DNA of 42,261 nt from Limnohabitans sp. Rim28 (lineage in GTDB: Bacteria > Pseudomonadota > Gammaproteobacteria > Burkholderiales > Burkholderiaceae_C), in assembly GCF_000293865.2 (NCBI RefSeq), contig NZ_ALKN02000019.1, positions 1-42,261 of the forward strand, read 5' to 3'. How positions within the stretch are numbered: position 1 is the first letter of the stretch; each line of letters begins with the position of its first letter. Below are positions 17,322-24,877 of this stretch, piece by piece. The position numbers and the translations under genes were made by a program. Below the pieces are notes generated by a model, which made no database searches, was not told the origin of the DNA, and was given only the letters and a program-made list of their open reading frames with translations.

Positions 17322-17722
17322 GTAAGTGTCCGGCCATCCCATCTGGATTTTCAATTTCTTAGCCCGTTTAGCAGATACGTGTCCACGTCACGTCTTGGAC
17401 ACCTAGACACTAAACCCTTGTCCAGCAGTGCGGCAGCAGCTCTTCAATTTGGCTGTTCATGTGCATCGGCAGCCTCGTCAGCACATCTTTTAGGGACGCG
17501 TGCGGATCGTGCCCGGTCAACTTGGCCGATTGAATCAGACTCATCACTGCCGCTGCCCTTTGGCCAGCACGCAGCAAGTCCTCAAACAACCAGTTGTTAC
17601 TGCCAATCGCAATCGGCCGAATCTGTTTTTCGATCCAATTGTTGTCCACGGGAAATTGACCGCCTTGTATGAATCGCGTCAACGCTTTCCAGCGCCTCAA
17701 GCTGTAGTCAATGGTTTTGGCC
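17322..17722 (-). mobile_element. IS66-family remnant (end of element plus 3' end of tnpC)
   Basis: The left end starts GTAAGTGTCCGG at 17322, an IS66-like terminus. The minus strand from about 17722 to 17410 encodes the last 100 or so residues of the IS66 transposase TnpC. It includes DYSLRRWKALTRFIQGG, VDNNWIEKQIRPIAIGSNNW with a catalytic Glu, and the ending LPHCW. The rest of the element (tnpA, tnpB and most of tnpC) is missing. At 17715-17730 the sequence changes straight into a beheaded ADP-ribosylglycohydrolase gene on the other strand. Confidence 0.82.
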
Positions 17723-18373
17723 GTGGCCGATGCGCTGACGCAGGGCGTCGACCCGCAAACCACCATGATTGACTGGTGTCGCAAATATGCCGAGAACGGC
17801 GGCTGGGGGAAACGTTTTGCCGAATGGTTCATGGACAACAACCCGCAACCCTACGGCAGCTGGGGCAACGGCGCGGCCATGCGCATTGCCCCTGTGGGAT
17901 TGCTGGCCAGCACCGAAGCCGAGGTCATCGGCTGGTCTGACACAGTGACCGCCATCACGCACAACCACCCAGATGCCATGAACTCAGCGCAAGCGGTGGC
18001 CCTGGCCATTTTTTGGGCAAGGCAAAAAACTAGCGTCCAAGACATAGGCCAGCGATTGATTGAGCGCTACGGCTACCCGCTGCATCTGACGCCAGACGAT
18101 ATTCGCCCCACGTACAAGCGCACAGAAAAAGCCATCGACTCGGTGCCACAAGCTATCAGCTGCGCTCTGCACTCGACCAGCTTTGAAGACGCCATTCGCA
18201 ATGCTGTGTCCTTAGGCGGCGACAGTGACACCATCGCTGCGATTGCGGGGGGCATTGCAGAAGCCCTCCACGGAATACCCGACACCATGGCTGCCGAAGC
18301 TTGGGGCTACCTGCCCAAAGACATCCAAGCTGTGATCAGCGCCCTCTACCAAGAAGCGAACGCTAGCCTATGA
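17711..18373 (+). pseudogene. ADP-ribosylglycohydrolase (DraG-like) gene lacking its 5' end
   Basis: About 215 C-terminal residues of an ADP-ribosylglycohydrolase family protein remain, from LAVADALTQG through GSWGNGAAMRIAPVGLL to the metal-binding SLGGDSDTIAAIAGGIAEA. Members normally begin with some 60-90 residues that include a TDDT metal-binding motif directly before the surviving VLAVADAL segment. That part has been removed by the IS66 relic. The downstream Asp pair is present but the binuclear metal site cannot be complete, so the product is probably inactive. No start signal is apparent for the shortened frame. Confidence 0.8.
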
Positions 18374-18462
18374 CCACCCTGCCCACTAAGCTGCTACAAA
18401 CCTTCAACGAGATTTACCGCCGCGTTCACCAAAAGATCGCTTTTACGATGTGCATTGGCTAG
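18370..18462 (+). CDS. Possible 30-residue small ORF coupled to the DraG-like gene
   Basis: An ATG overlaps the TGA of the ADP-ribosylglycohydrolase frame (ATGA) and is followed by 30 codons beginning MTTLPTKLL and ending FTMCIG before TAG. The coupling is suggestive. The peptide is not recognisable, and it may be the start of a gene that has since decayed. I give it low weight. Confidence 0.25.
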   Translation: MTTLPTKLLQTFNEIYRRVHQKIAFTMCIG

Positions 18463-18496
18463 CCCCAAAACGAAATCGCTCCAGAGCCAACCCAAT

Positions 18497-18769
18497 ATGA
18501 GTTTTCATAAAAAAGTACTGATCGGAATAGTCGCTTTCTTTCTCATCTACACCGTTGTGGGCTATGTTCAGTTGTACGTAACAGATCCTTATCTAGACAA
18601 CGATTCTGATTTAGCAATACACGGGGTGACCAAACAGTTGATGCTCCCCTTTTCACTGCTCATGACCAGTGTTCTGGCCACGGCGGTTTATTTGATTCGT
18701 TGGGTATGGCTTCTGGGTAAATGGCTACAACTTAGAAGGAAACAGGCATTGCAGAATCGGTTTTTATGA
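18497..18769 (+). CDS. Small two-helix membrane protein, unknown function
   Basis: This is a predicted membrane protein of about 90 residues. Helix 1 (about 6-25, KVLIGIVAFFLIYTVVGYVQ) is followed by a 25-residue polar loop with acidic DPYLDNDSDL. Helix 2 (about 47-70) leads into a basic tail (LRRKQALQNR), suggesting a cytoplasmic C-terminus. I chose ATG at 18497 because the 14 upstream codons look non-coding. It belongs to no family I recognise. The next gene starts 29 bp after it. Confidence 0.55.
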   Translation: MSFHKKVLIGIVAFFLIYTVVGYVQLYVTDPYLDNDSDLAIHGVTKQLMLPFSLLMTSVLATAVYLIRWVWLLGKWLQLRRKQALQNRFL

Positions 18770-18798
18770 GGATCCCAAAACTTTAAGAAGATGCAGCT

Positions 18799-19227
18799 AT
18801 GAGCAAGACATCAAACCAGCTATCAGCCGAGCTGCTGCAAGCTTTCGCCGATACCCACTACATCGTGAATTATGAAGCTCCTTTCGCGATGCATATCGGC
18901 CAGCCCTGCTCGGAACTCAAAGCACTAATGGACAAGCACAACGTCCTGAGCGCGGCCTTCATCACTGCTTGGAACCCGTTCAGCCAAAACCTGCACCCCA
19001 AAGAAAACCAAGCCCGCCAGGACCAGCTGAAAGTCAACCTCAAAAGGCGCGGACTTATCTGCATCGACGGTATCGGAAAGCACCCAAACAACAACTGGCC
19101 GGGTGAGGCAAGCGTATTGGTGCTGGGCCTGGACCTGGAGGCTGCCAAGTCACTGGCGCGGCGTTACGAGCAACACGCATTTGTGTGGGCTTCAGGCGAT
19201 GGCGTGCCCGAGTTAATTAAACCTTGA
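18799..19227 (+). CDS. DUF3293 domain protein
   Basis: This cytoplasmic protein of 142 residues matches the DUF3293 pattern: an N-terminal HYIVNY segment, the core AAFITAWNPFSQNL with following NQARQDQL, and LKRRGL near the middle. The C-terminal half has the EASVLVLGLDLEAAKSLARRYEQHAFVW segment. Nothing is established about the biochemical role of the family. It is full length with no disruption. It lies 15 bp before the next gene on the same strand, so the two are probably co-transcribed. Confidence 0.8.
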   Translation: MSKTSNQLSAELLQAFADTHYIVNYEAPFAMHIGQPCSELKALMDKHNVLSAAFITAWNPFSQNLHPKENQARQDQLKVNLKRRGLICIDGIGKHPNNNWPGEASVLVLGLDLEAAKSLARRYEQHAFVWASGDGVPELIKP

Positions 19228-19242
19228 ATATCCATAAAACCG

Positions 19243-19986
19243 ATGACCAGCATTGCCGGCTATAACATCAGCGCAGCGCCCTGCTGCGGCAAAATTTACC
19301 GGACCCTTCGTTACCGGTCCATGAACTTCTCCGCCTGGGAGTATTGGACGGACGGCCACACCGAGGGTGGGCTCATGCCGAATGGATACGGTTTGCGCAA
19401 GTGCCTTTGCGGCGCTTTTTATTTGCGCAGAGAGATGGTGGATTTGGGTGAGGTGGATGAGTCTGAGTTGGACCACCCAAGCCCTGTGTATGACGACGAC
19501 TTGCCCAATGCCATTGCACAAGCACGAAACGATCAAGTGGAAATGGCTGCGCGGCTGGAGTATTGGCAACACCTGAACCACAGCTACCGAGAACGCTACC
19601 GCGCACATCGCGATGCCGAAGAAGCTGCCAACCAAGCCTCTTGGGCACTGGCGAATCCGGACAATCGAAGCTTTTGGCAAAAATTGCGCAAAGTGCCTGC
19701 GCCAACCTACGTCCGGTCAAGCAGCAGCCCCTTCACCTACCCGCCTTTTGAGCCCACCCTTGTTCAACAAGACAATATGCGTGCCCTGCTCCTTCTCCTC
19801 AACAGTGAAGACAGGCGAAAGAAACACTTGGAAGAGATTGTTGAACTGCACCGAGAACTGGGCGAGTTTGAAGAAGCGGCGAAAGCCTTGGACGAATACG
19901 AAGACATAGACCGAAGCAAAGTCAGCGAGCTGCTGGCTGATTTAGTGAAGGATAAGGAAACAGCACCTGTTCGCTATCGCTTGTGA
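19243..19986 (+). CDS. Hypothetical protein with N-terminal Cys pairs (zinc-ribbon-like)
   Basis: I do not recognise a family for this 247-residue protein. The N-terminal 60 residues contain APCCGKIY and RKCLCGAFY, a CC...CxC pattern that could hold one zinc ion. The middle (about 85-165) is polar and acidic and then Ser/Pro-rich. The C-terminal 75 residues are helical and charged (RRKKHLEEIVELHRELGEFE), like a single TPR-type or coiled-coil hairpin. The upstream DUF3293 gene is its likely operon partner. There is no signal peptide, so it is probably cytoplasmic. Confidence 0.6.
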   Translation: MTSIAGYNISAAPCCGKIYRTLRYRSMNFSAWEYWTDGHTEGGLMPNGYGLRKCLCGAFYLRREMVDLGEVDESELDHPSPVYDDDLPNAIAQARNDQVEMAARLEYWQHLNHSYRERYRAHRDAEEAANQASWALANPDNRSFWQKLRKVPAPTYVRSSSSPFTYPPFEPTLVQQDNMRALLLLLNSEDRRKKHLEEIVELHRELGEFEEAAKALDEYEDIDRSKVSELLADLVKDKETAPVRYRL

Positions 19987-20040
19987 AATTTAACCAATTT
20001 CCAACGCTTATAGCAGCCACGTACTCAGGCGAACGGGCTG

Positions 20041-20532
20041 CTATTTTTTCTGCCTGAATACCGCGGGCTCAATGGGCGCAGCGTCTTGCCAAAGGCCCAG
20101 GCGCAGCTCGCGGGCCTCTACCTCAGAGCGGTCATAAAGGTCTCGGTCCTTCACGGATTGCTCGTCTTGATAGTCCTTGAAATGCCAAGCCATGCCGCGC
20201 CTGACTTGTTCAAGGCAAATGTCGATGTCGCCGAGCATCACTTGTCCGACTGTCCGGCCAAATCGATCTTTCTTGGACCAATGGACCTTGATGGTTTTGT
20301 TGTAGACCAACTTCGACAGCGATTCTTTGGACTTTTGGCCATAGGCCTGCTTCATTTCTGGGGCGTCAATGCCTTGGAGTCGAATCTTGTGCTGCCGTTT
20401 TTCAGCATCCAACAGGGTAAGGCTGTCGCCGTCTGACACCCCAACCACCAGGCCTTGCAAGATATTTGTCGCGTTGACGTTAAAAACTAACAATCCCAGC
20501 AACATCACCACCAGTGACATAAATCTCTTCAT
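20041..20532 (-). CDS. Exported thermonuclease-family (SNase-like) nuclease
   Basis: This 163-residue protein has an N-terminal signal sequence (MKRFMSLVVMLLGLLVFNVN, likely cut near residue 21) and a staphylococcal-nuclease OB-fold domain. The catalytic pattern is present: SDGDSLTL (Asp34/Asp36), IRLQGIDAPE (Arg51, Asp56, Glu59) and DRFGRTVG (Arg93). A calcium-dependent phosphodiesterase acting on DNA or RNA outside the cytoplasm is therefore expected. A C-terminal LRLGLWQDAAPIEPAVFR stretch is normal for bacterial homologues. It is divergent from the protease gene, with about 214 bp between them. Confidence 0.87.
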   Translation of the reverse strand: MKRFMSLVVMLLGLLVFNVNATNILQGLVVGVSDGDSLTLLDAEKRQHKIRLQGIDAPEMKQAYGQKSKESLSKLVYNKTIKVHWSKKDRFGRTVGQVMLGDIDICLEQVRRGMAWHFKDYQDEQSVKDRDLYDRSEVEARELRLGLWQDAAPIEPAVFRQKK

Positions 20533-20581
20533 AGTGGAAGTTTGTCACAGGCATTGGCATTTTTATTGTTTTTGATTTTTA

Positions 20582-20625
20582 TGACACTGTCTTTGGCAGG
20601 CTCATTGCATGAGCCTGTCGTGTCA
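20582..20625. other. Hairpin-forming inverted repeat between divergent genes
   Basis: CAGGCTCA (20597-20604) pairs with TGAGCCTG (20610-20617) around a 5-nt loop. An outer pair, TGACAC (20582-20587) and GTGTCA (20620-20625), extends it. It lies between the divergently transcribed nuclease and protease genes, so it is not a terminator of either. It could be an operator or part of a leader RNA. The function is unknown. Confidence 0.4.
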
Positions 20626-20746
20626 GAAAATGGCTTGGATCATGCAAAAGGGGGCATCGTGGACGATTCAGTTTTATAAAGGCGCCAACTGCCCATTTCA
20701 CCGCCTGCGTACACTGCTCTAAAACATTACAAAATTATTAGATTTA

Positions 20747-22108
20747 ATGAATTCGATGTTCAACCCTTTTCTTGATGCATCTCGCTATTTCCCTCCACGG
20801 TTTTACACATGGTTGTCCCTTTTTAAATGGTGCGCTGTTTTGGTGGGTTTTTTGGGGTCGAATCTTTCTTGGGCCCAGGCCACGAATGCCGAAACTTTGT
20901 TCAAACGTATTCGGCCATCGGTGGTGGTGGTCAGAACCGAGGTCAGCGGCAATCTGGGTTTGAGCTCTAGCGCCAGTGGCTTCATCGCCCACCGCAAAGA
21001 TTGGGTGGTCACCAACTACCACGCGGTGACCGAAGCCATCTACGACGCCAAAGCACACAACCTGACCGTCCATGCGGCCAATGAACTTAAGAAAACCGCC
21101 CGGGTGATTGCGGTGGATGTACTCAATGATTTGGCCGTTCTACAGCTGGACTCGCCCATCGATGCCCCCTTGTTGGAATTGCGTGAATCGCTGCCCGCCA
21201 AGGGTGAGAACGGGTTTTCTGTGGGTAAACCCGGATCTTTTGATTACAGCATCGTCAATGGCTCATTCAACGGCATGCACGATGAGCAGTCATCACCGCT
21301 GATTGTGTTCAGCGGCGCCATCAACAGCGGCATGAGTGGTGGGCCCACCTTGGACACCAGCGGACGCGTGGTGGGTGTCAATGTGGCCACCAGCACCAGG
21401 CACCAGTTGATTGGCTTGGTAATACCCTCTTCTGCAGTCAGCGCATTGATCAAACAAACAGCCCAGCAAAGCGTCCCGGACAACGCACAGCTGCGGGCAG
21501 ATATTTCTAGGCAATTTGCCAAGTTTGGACGCCAACAGCTACATCGCTTGGACAGTGGCTTGAACAACGTGCGCAGACTCGGGCCATTTAACGTACGTGC
21601 GGATTTGGCCAATGAACATGTATGTGCCACTGAAAGACAAGCCAACACCAAGTGGCGCTACAGCATGGTTAAGCAGACCTGCGAATCTGCCAGTGGTTTG
21701 TACGTGATGGACGAGCAGCAAGCTGGACGTATTATTTCAGGATCGTTTTTGCTGCAAGGCCCTGGTCTGAACGATTTGCAAATGGCCAATTTGGTGGAGC
21801 GAAGGCTTTACAGCCTATCGGGTGTCAGCAAGGTGCCCGACGACTCAACACCCTGGCAATGCAACGAACAACGCGTACAGGTACCCTGGGGCCTGACGGT
21901 GCAATTGCACGCTTGTCGCCGCGCCTTGACCAAGTTGCCCAACCTGAACGAATACCGCTTTCGCTACACACCATTGGTGACCGGGCCCAATGCGCTGGTG
22001 GTGGCCATGGGGCTGGATGGGTTTGACGATGCAACCGCCAAAGCCATCCTCAGAAAGTCCATGTCCAGCTTGGCCTTTGATGCAAATTTCGAGAAAGCCA
22101 AGCCATGA
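20747..22108 (+). CDS. Exported trypsin-like serine protease (S1C/DegP-like fold) with unknown C-terminal domain
   Basis: This 453-residue protein starts with a signal sequence (hydrophobic 28-42, cleavage likely after SWA at 43). A trypsin-2 type protease domain spans about 48-245, with the triad His92 (VTNYHAV), Asp128 (LNDLAVLQL) and Ser197 (NSGMSGGP). There is no PDZ domain. Instead, about 200 residues with five cysteines (CATER, KQTCES, WQCNEQ, LHACRR) form an unrecognised, probably extracytoplasmic domain. It acts in the periplasm or beyond. The downstream membrane protein gene overlaps by ATGA, so the two probably work together. Confidence 0.85.
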   Translation: MNSMFNPFLDASRYFPPRFYTWLSLFKWCAVLVGFLGSNLSWAQATNAETLFKRIRPSVVVVRTEVSGNLGLSSSASGFIAHRKDWVVTNYHAVTEAIYDAKAHNLTVHAANELKKTARVIAVDVLNDLAVLQLDSPIDAPLLELRESLPAKGENGFSVGKPGSFDYSIVNGSFNGMHDEQSSPLIVFSGAINSGMSGGPTLDTSGRVVGVNVATSTRHQLIGLVIPSSAVSALIKQTAQQSVPDNAQLRADISRQFAKFGRQQLHRLDSGLNNVRRLGPFNVRADLANEHVCATERQANTKWRYSMVKQTCESASGLYVMDEQQAGRIISGSFLLQGPGLNDLQMANLVERRLYSLSGVSKVPDDSTPWQCNEQRVQVPWGLTVQLHACRRALTKLPNLNEYRFRYTPLVTGPNALVVAMGLDGFDDATAKAILRKSMSSLAFDANFEKAKP

Positions 22109-22707
22109 ACGCGCGTCTGGTCCCCGCCCTGGCTTCGACACTAGTCCTCGCCTTCTTGGGCATGAGTTTTTGGTATTACCAGACTTACAGTCTGGAGGTC
22201 ACAGACCCTGCATTTTTTGCCAAAACCTTTGCACAGCGCTTGGCCTTCATGAGCGCTTGGGTAGTGGCTTGGTCATGGGTCACCTACTCTGTCCACGGAC
22301 GTCCGCAAATAAGCCAAAACATCGCCATCACGGCCACTGCTGGCTTGGTGGATGTGACCGTTCTGCTTTTGGCCATGCCTTGGTTGTTTTTTGCCATGGG
22401 TTGGCCGTGGCCTCACGCTTTCCATGAAATCATGCGCACAGTTTTGGTAATCATGGTCGCATTAGTGCAACTGCGGATGATTTGGGGCTTGCTCAACAAG
22501 CAGCTTGTACTTGTTTGGGCGATGGGAAGCAGCATTGCGCTGGGCGTCGTGGGCCTGCAAAACTGGGCAGATCAAAACGACACCGCCTCTTTGAAGAGCC
22601 TACCGTATGAGGGCAACATATACCCCGCTTATTGGGTAGCTCCAGCTCCGGCGAGTCTGGATCGGGGATTGGATGAGCTTTGGGAAAAGGCGGGATGGAA
22701 CAAATAA
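22105..22707 (+). CDS. Multi-pass membrane protein coupled to the protease gene
   Basis: This 200-residue membrane protein has four or five hydrophobic helices, around residues 8-27, 47-65, 78-100, 111-130 and 135-152. A soluble C-terminal tail of about 45 residues ends in DRGLDELWEKAGWNK. I do not recognise the family. The start codon overlaps the stop of the protease gene as ATGA, which suggests coupled translation. It may serve as a membrane anchor, substrate or sensor partner of the protease. Confidence 0.65.
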   Translation: MNARLVPALASTLVLAFLGMSFWYYQTYSLEVTDPAFFAKTFAQRLAFMSAWVVAWSWVTYSVHGRPQISQNIAITATAGLVDVTVLLLAMPWLFFAMGWPWPHAFHEIMRTVLVIMVALVQLRMIWGLLNKQLVLVWAMGSSIALGVVGLQNWADQNDTASLKSLPYEGNIYPAYWVAPAPASLDRGLDELWEKAGWNK

Positions 22708-22714
22708 ATGATCC

Positions 22715-23209
22715 TCAAGCCGCCAACGCCCCCAACGCCATCTGAGCGTTCAAAGCGTTGACTGCAGTATCAGAACCGATGACCTCCACGCCAATGTTCC
22801 TGCGCCAGGATTTGATACCGATTCGAACCGCCCCCTCAACAGTCTCCGCTACATGCTCCACATCAAACTGAGGAATCAGTTCGCCTTCAACGGCCACTGA
22901 CCGTACGGTCGTGCGAAAGCTGCTGGCCAGCGCCGCAGACAGCTCCCATGCGCTGATGGCTGCGCCAGCAGCTTGCTGGCGCAGCTTCCGGGCTACTGCC
23001 ATAACTTCATCCTGTGATAGCCCTGTAGCCTCAGGTACATCCTCTGAGATGTCTCCACCAGCCTCGAGTCGAGCAGTCACGCCATCGTAGAAGTTCACAC
23101 GGTTGAGGCTGTTCATACTTGCAGCAAACGAGCGCTGAGCCATCTGTTCAAACAGCTCCTGCAACTGTTCTCGAACTGGTTTTTCGGCCGTGAGATCAGG
23201 TCTAGTCAT
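22715..23209 (-). CDS. Hypothetical protein encoded directly behind the integrase
   Basis: This 164-residue, mostly helical, slightly acidic protein has no transmembrane or signal segment. A region reading SQDEVMAVARKLRQQAAGA resembles a DNA-binding or dimerisation helix pair, but I do not recognise a family. The gene begins 16 bp after the integrase stop on the same strand, so it is probably co-transcribed. It could be a directionality or control partner, or simply a passenger gene. Confidence 0.55.
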   Translation of the reverse strand: MTRPDLTAEKPVREQLQELFEQMAQRSFAASMNSLNRVNFYDGVTARLEAGGDISEDVPEATGLSQDEVMAVARKLRQQAAGAAISAWELSAALASSFRTTVRSVAVEGELIPQFDVEHVAETVEGAVRIGIKSWRRNIGVEVIGSDTAVNALNAQMALGALAA

Positions 23210-23225
23210 CTCCAGTTCCTCGCGT

Positions 23226-24617
23226 TCAGTTGGGGGCTGCGCCAGCAGAGGCTTGCGCTAAAGCCTCTCGCAGTTCATCGACTGCAGGCTTGCTCTGCAA
23301 AATCAGCGAGAGATTCAAACCTGTACTGATTTCCGCAAAGTGCAGCATGTTGTCATTGGGTGTGTTGTTGATGATTTGACTGATCTCATCACCAGCCTGC
23401 CCAGCACCTTGCCCAGCGAACTGCGCAGCGTTCATCAACGGCTTCATGTGGTTGTAGTACTTGGCAATCATTACCGCGCTGGTTCGGACTTGGCTTTGAA
23501 TTTGCTCTGCTGTCAGCCCCTTAGCAACAAGCTGGGTGATCGCATAGTGCCTGAGGCTGTACAGAGTTCGTTCATCCCCAGTGATAGGGCAATCCAACAT
23601 CTTGAGTTCAATAAGCAATTGCTTGAATTGCTTGCTCAACTGATTGGGCTGGGTCCCATCCCTCATTCGGAAAATCTTAGCCGCATGCTTCTCTTCAAGA
23701 ACTTGAGCCAAAGTCTTGTCTGCAAACTCTGGCGTGTACTGACGAATCTTTTCCAAAAGTAACCAGCAACTGCGATGAAGAACAGCCCCCATGGGCTTGT
23801 TCTTCTTGACGGTCTTGCCCCGTTGAATATGTGCGTACAAAACGGGCTCATCACCCACTTTGTGGATCTCAAGGTGTCGCCACTCCAAAAACTCAATCTC
23901 GGTGCCTGGACGCATGCCAGTGGCAGCCACAAAGGGGATGTAGACGGCCAGCAGTTCCCGAATCATTCGGCTGCGCTCCAAGCGGGCATCATTGACCCAA
24001 TCGGGCAAATGAGCACAAATAAGCTCTATTTCCCTCAGCGAGAAGTCTGGACGCCTCCCCCCTGCCTCACCTGTATTTTTGAGCACAGGGCGCTGCAGGC
24101 TGGTCATGAAGCCTTTTTCCACAGCATGGTCGAACACCAGGTTCAATGCAGCGTTGTGGTTGCTCTGAGCGCTCTGGCTCAGTTCTTTGCCCACCTTGTT
24201 CCTGCGCCACTCGCAAAAGTCATTGAAAACCTCGGTAGTGATCCTGTCCACGTTGTAGTTGCCAAAGAACGGGATCAGGTAGCCCTTGATGGTCGCCAGG
24301 TAGTCGTTGTTGCTGCCGCGCTTGGTCTTGTCCGCTGCAACCTTAACTTCCAGATCTCGCTGGACGATCTCTGCAACAGCTTTGAATTTCTTGGAAATAA
24401 CTGGGTGGCCTGAGCGAGCCAGGATGCGCGCCTCCATCCATTGCTCTTCAGCAATAGAACGGGCTTTGTCCAAATCTGCAGTACCCGTAGCTTTACGCAG
24501 CCAGCGGCCAATGGCATCCACCTTGTAATGGGCTTGCCAGCGATCAGAGTCAGGCCTTCGCACTAGGCGAATTTCGTTTGATCGGACGACTACGGTCTCT
24601 GCTGCTTTTTCTCGCAT
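23226..24617 (-). CDS. Tyrosine recombinase (site-specific integrase)
   Basis: This is a full-length 463-residue recombinase. An N-terminal arm/core-binding region (about 1-190, with SAM-like LATIKGYLIPFFGNYNVDRITTE split by helices) precedes the catalytic domain. Arg236 (ATGMRPGTE), Arg356-His357 (LYSLRHYAIT) and the nucleophile Tyr387 or Tyr388 (KYYNHM) are present. The first His of the HxxR box is Tyr353, a change seen in some subgroups. About 60 residues follow the tyrosine. The gene starts 130 bp beyond the 3' end of tRNA-Phe and points away from it, the usual arrangement for an element integrated at that tRNA. Confidence 0.9.
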   Translation of the reverse strand: MREKAAETVVVRSNEIRLVRRPDSDRWQAHYKVDAIGRWLRKATGTADLDKARSIAEEQWMEARILARSGHPVISKKFKAVAEIVQRDLEVKVAADKTKRGSNNDYLATIKGYLIPFFGNYNVDRITTEVFNDFCEWRRNKVGKELSQSAQSNHNAALNLVFDHAVEKGFMTSLQRPVLKNTGEAGGRRPDFSLREIELICAHLPDWVNDARLERSRMIRELLAVYIPFVAATGMRPGTEIEFLEWRHLEIHKVGDEPVLYAHIQRGKTVKKNKPMGAVLHRSCWLLLEKIRQYTPEFADKTLAQVLEEKHAAKIFRMRDGTQPNQLSKQFKQLLIELKMLDCPITGDERTLYSLRHYAITQLVAKGLTAEQIQSQVRTSAVMIAKYYNHMKPLMNAAQFAGQGAGQAGDEISQIINNTPNDNMLHFAEISTGLNLSLILQSKPAVDELREALAQASAGAAPN

Positions 24618-24665
24618 AACCGTATTTTAAGGCCTGACGGGGGTTTGAGTCAACCTTAAAAAAAA

Positions 24666-24685
24666 CGTGTAATTACCGTGTAATT
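24666..24685. repeat. Two direct CGTGTAATT repeats upstream of the integrase gene
   Basis: CGTGTAATT occurs at 24666-24674 and again at 24677-24685, an 11-bp period, about 50-70 bp before the integrase start. A spacing of one helical turn fits a bound protein, such as integrase arm-type sites or an autoregulatory operator. The role is inferred. Confidence 0.4.
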
Positions 24686-24693
24686 GAAAAATC

Positions 24694-24729
24694 ATAAAAA
24701 AAGCACCTAGCTTTTGGAGCTAAGTGCTT
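24694..24729 (-). terminator. Rho-independent terminator of tRNA-Phe
   Basis: On the minus strand AAGCACTTAGCT and AGCTAGGTGCTT (complement of 24729-24718 and 24712-24701) pair around a short CCAAA loop. They are followed by a run of seven T. It begins 19 nt after the tRNA 3' end, so it is the natural stop for that transcript. It also insulates the integrase gene. Confidence 0.85.
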
Positions 24730-24747
24730 GTTTTACAAGAAGAATCT

Positions 24748-24823
<76 letters not shown>

Positions 24824-24832
24824 AGAAGCGAA

Positions 24833-24860
24833 ATTATATCAGAGTCAAACGCACTTTCAG
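24833..24860 (-). promoter_or_regulatory. Sigma70 promoter of tRNA-Phe
   Basis: A perfect -10 (TATAAT, complement of 24838-24833) lies 10 bp before the tRNA. A -35-like CTGAAA (complement of 24860-24855) lies 16 bp further upstream. Transcription would begin a few bases before the tRNA 5' end. Confidence 0.65.
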
Positions 24861-24877
24861 GCGCTGGTGGCGGCCTT

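Noticed and set aside
1..24747. Complete prophage or CRISPR array
   Set aside because: There are no structural phage genes and no regularly spaced repeats. Only integrases and IS elements are present.
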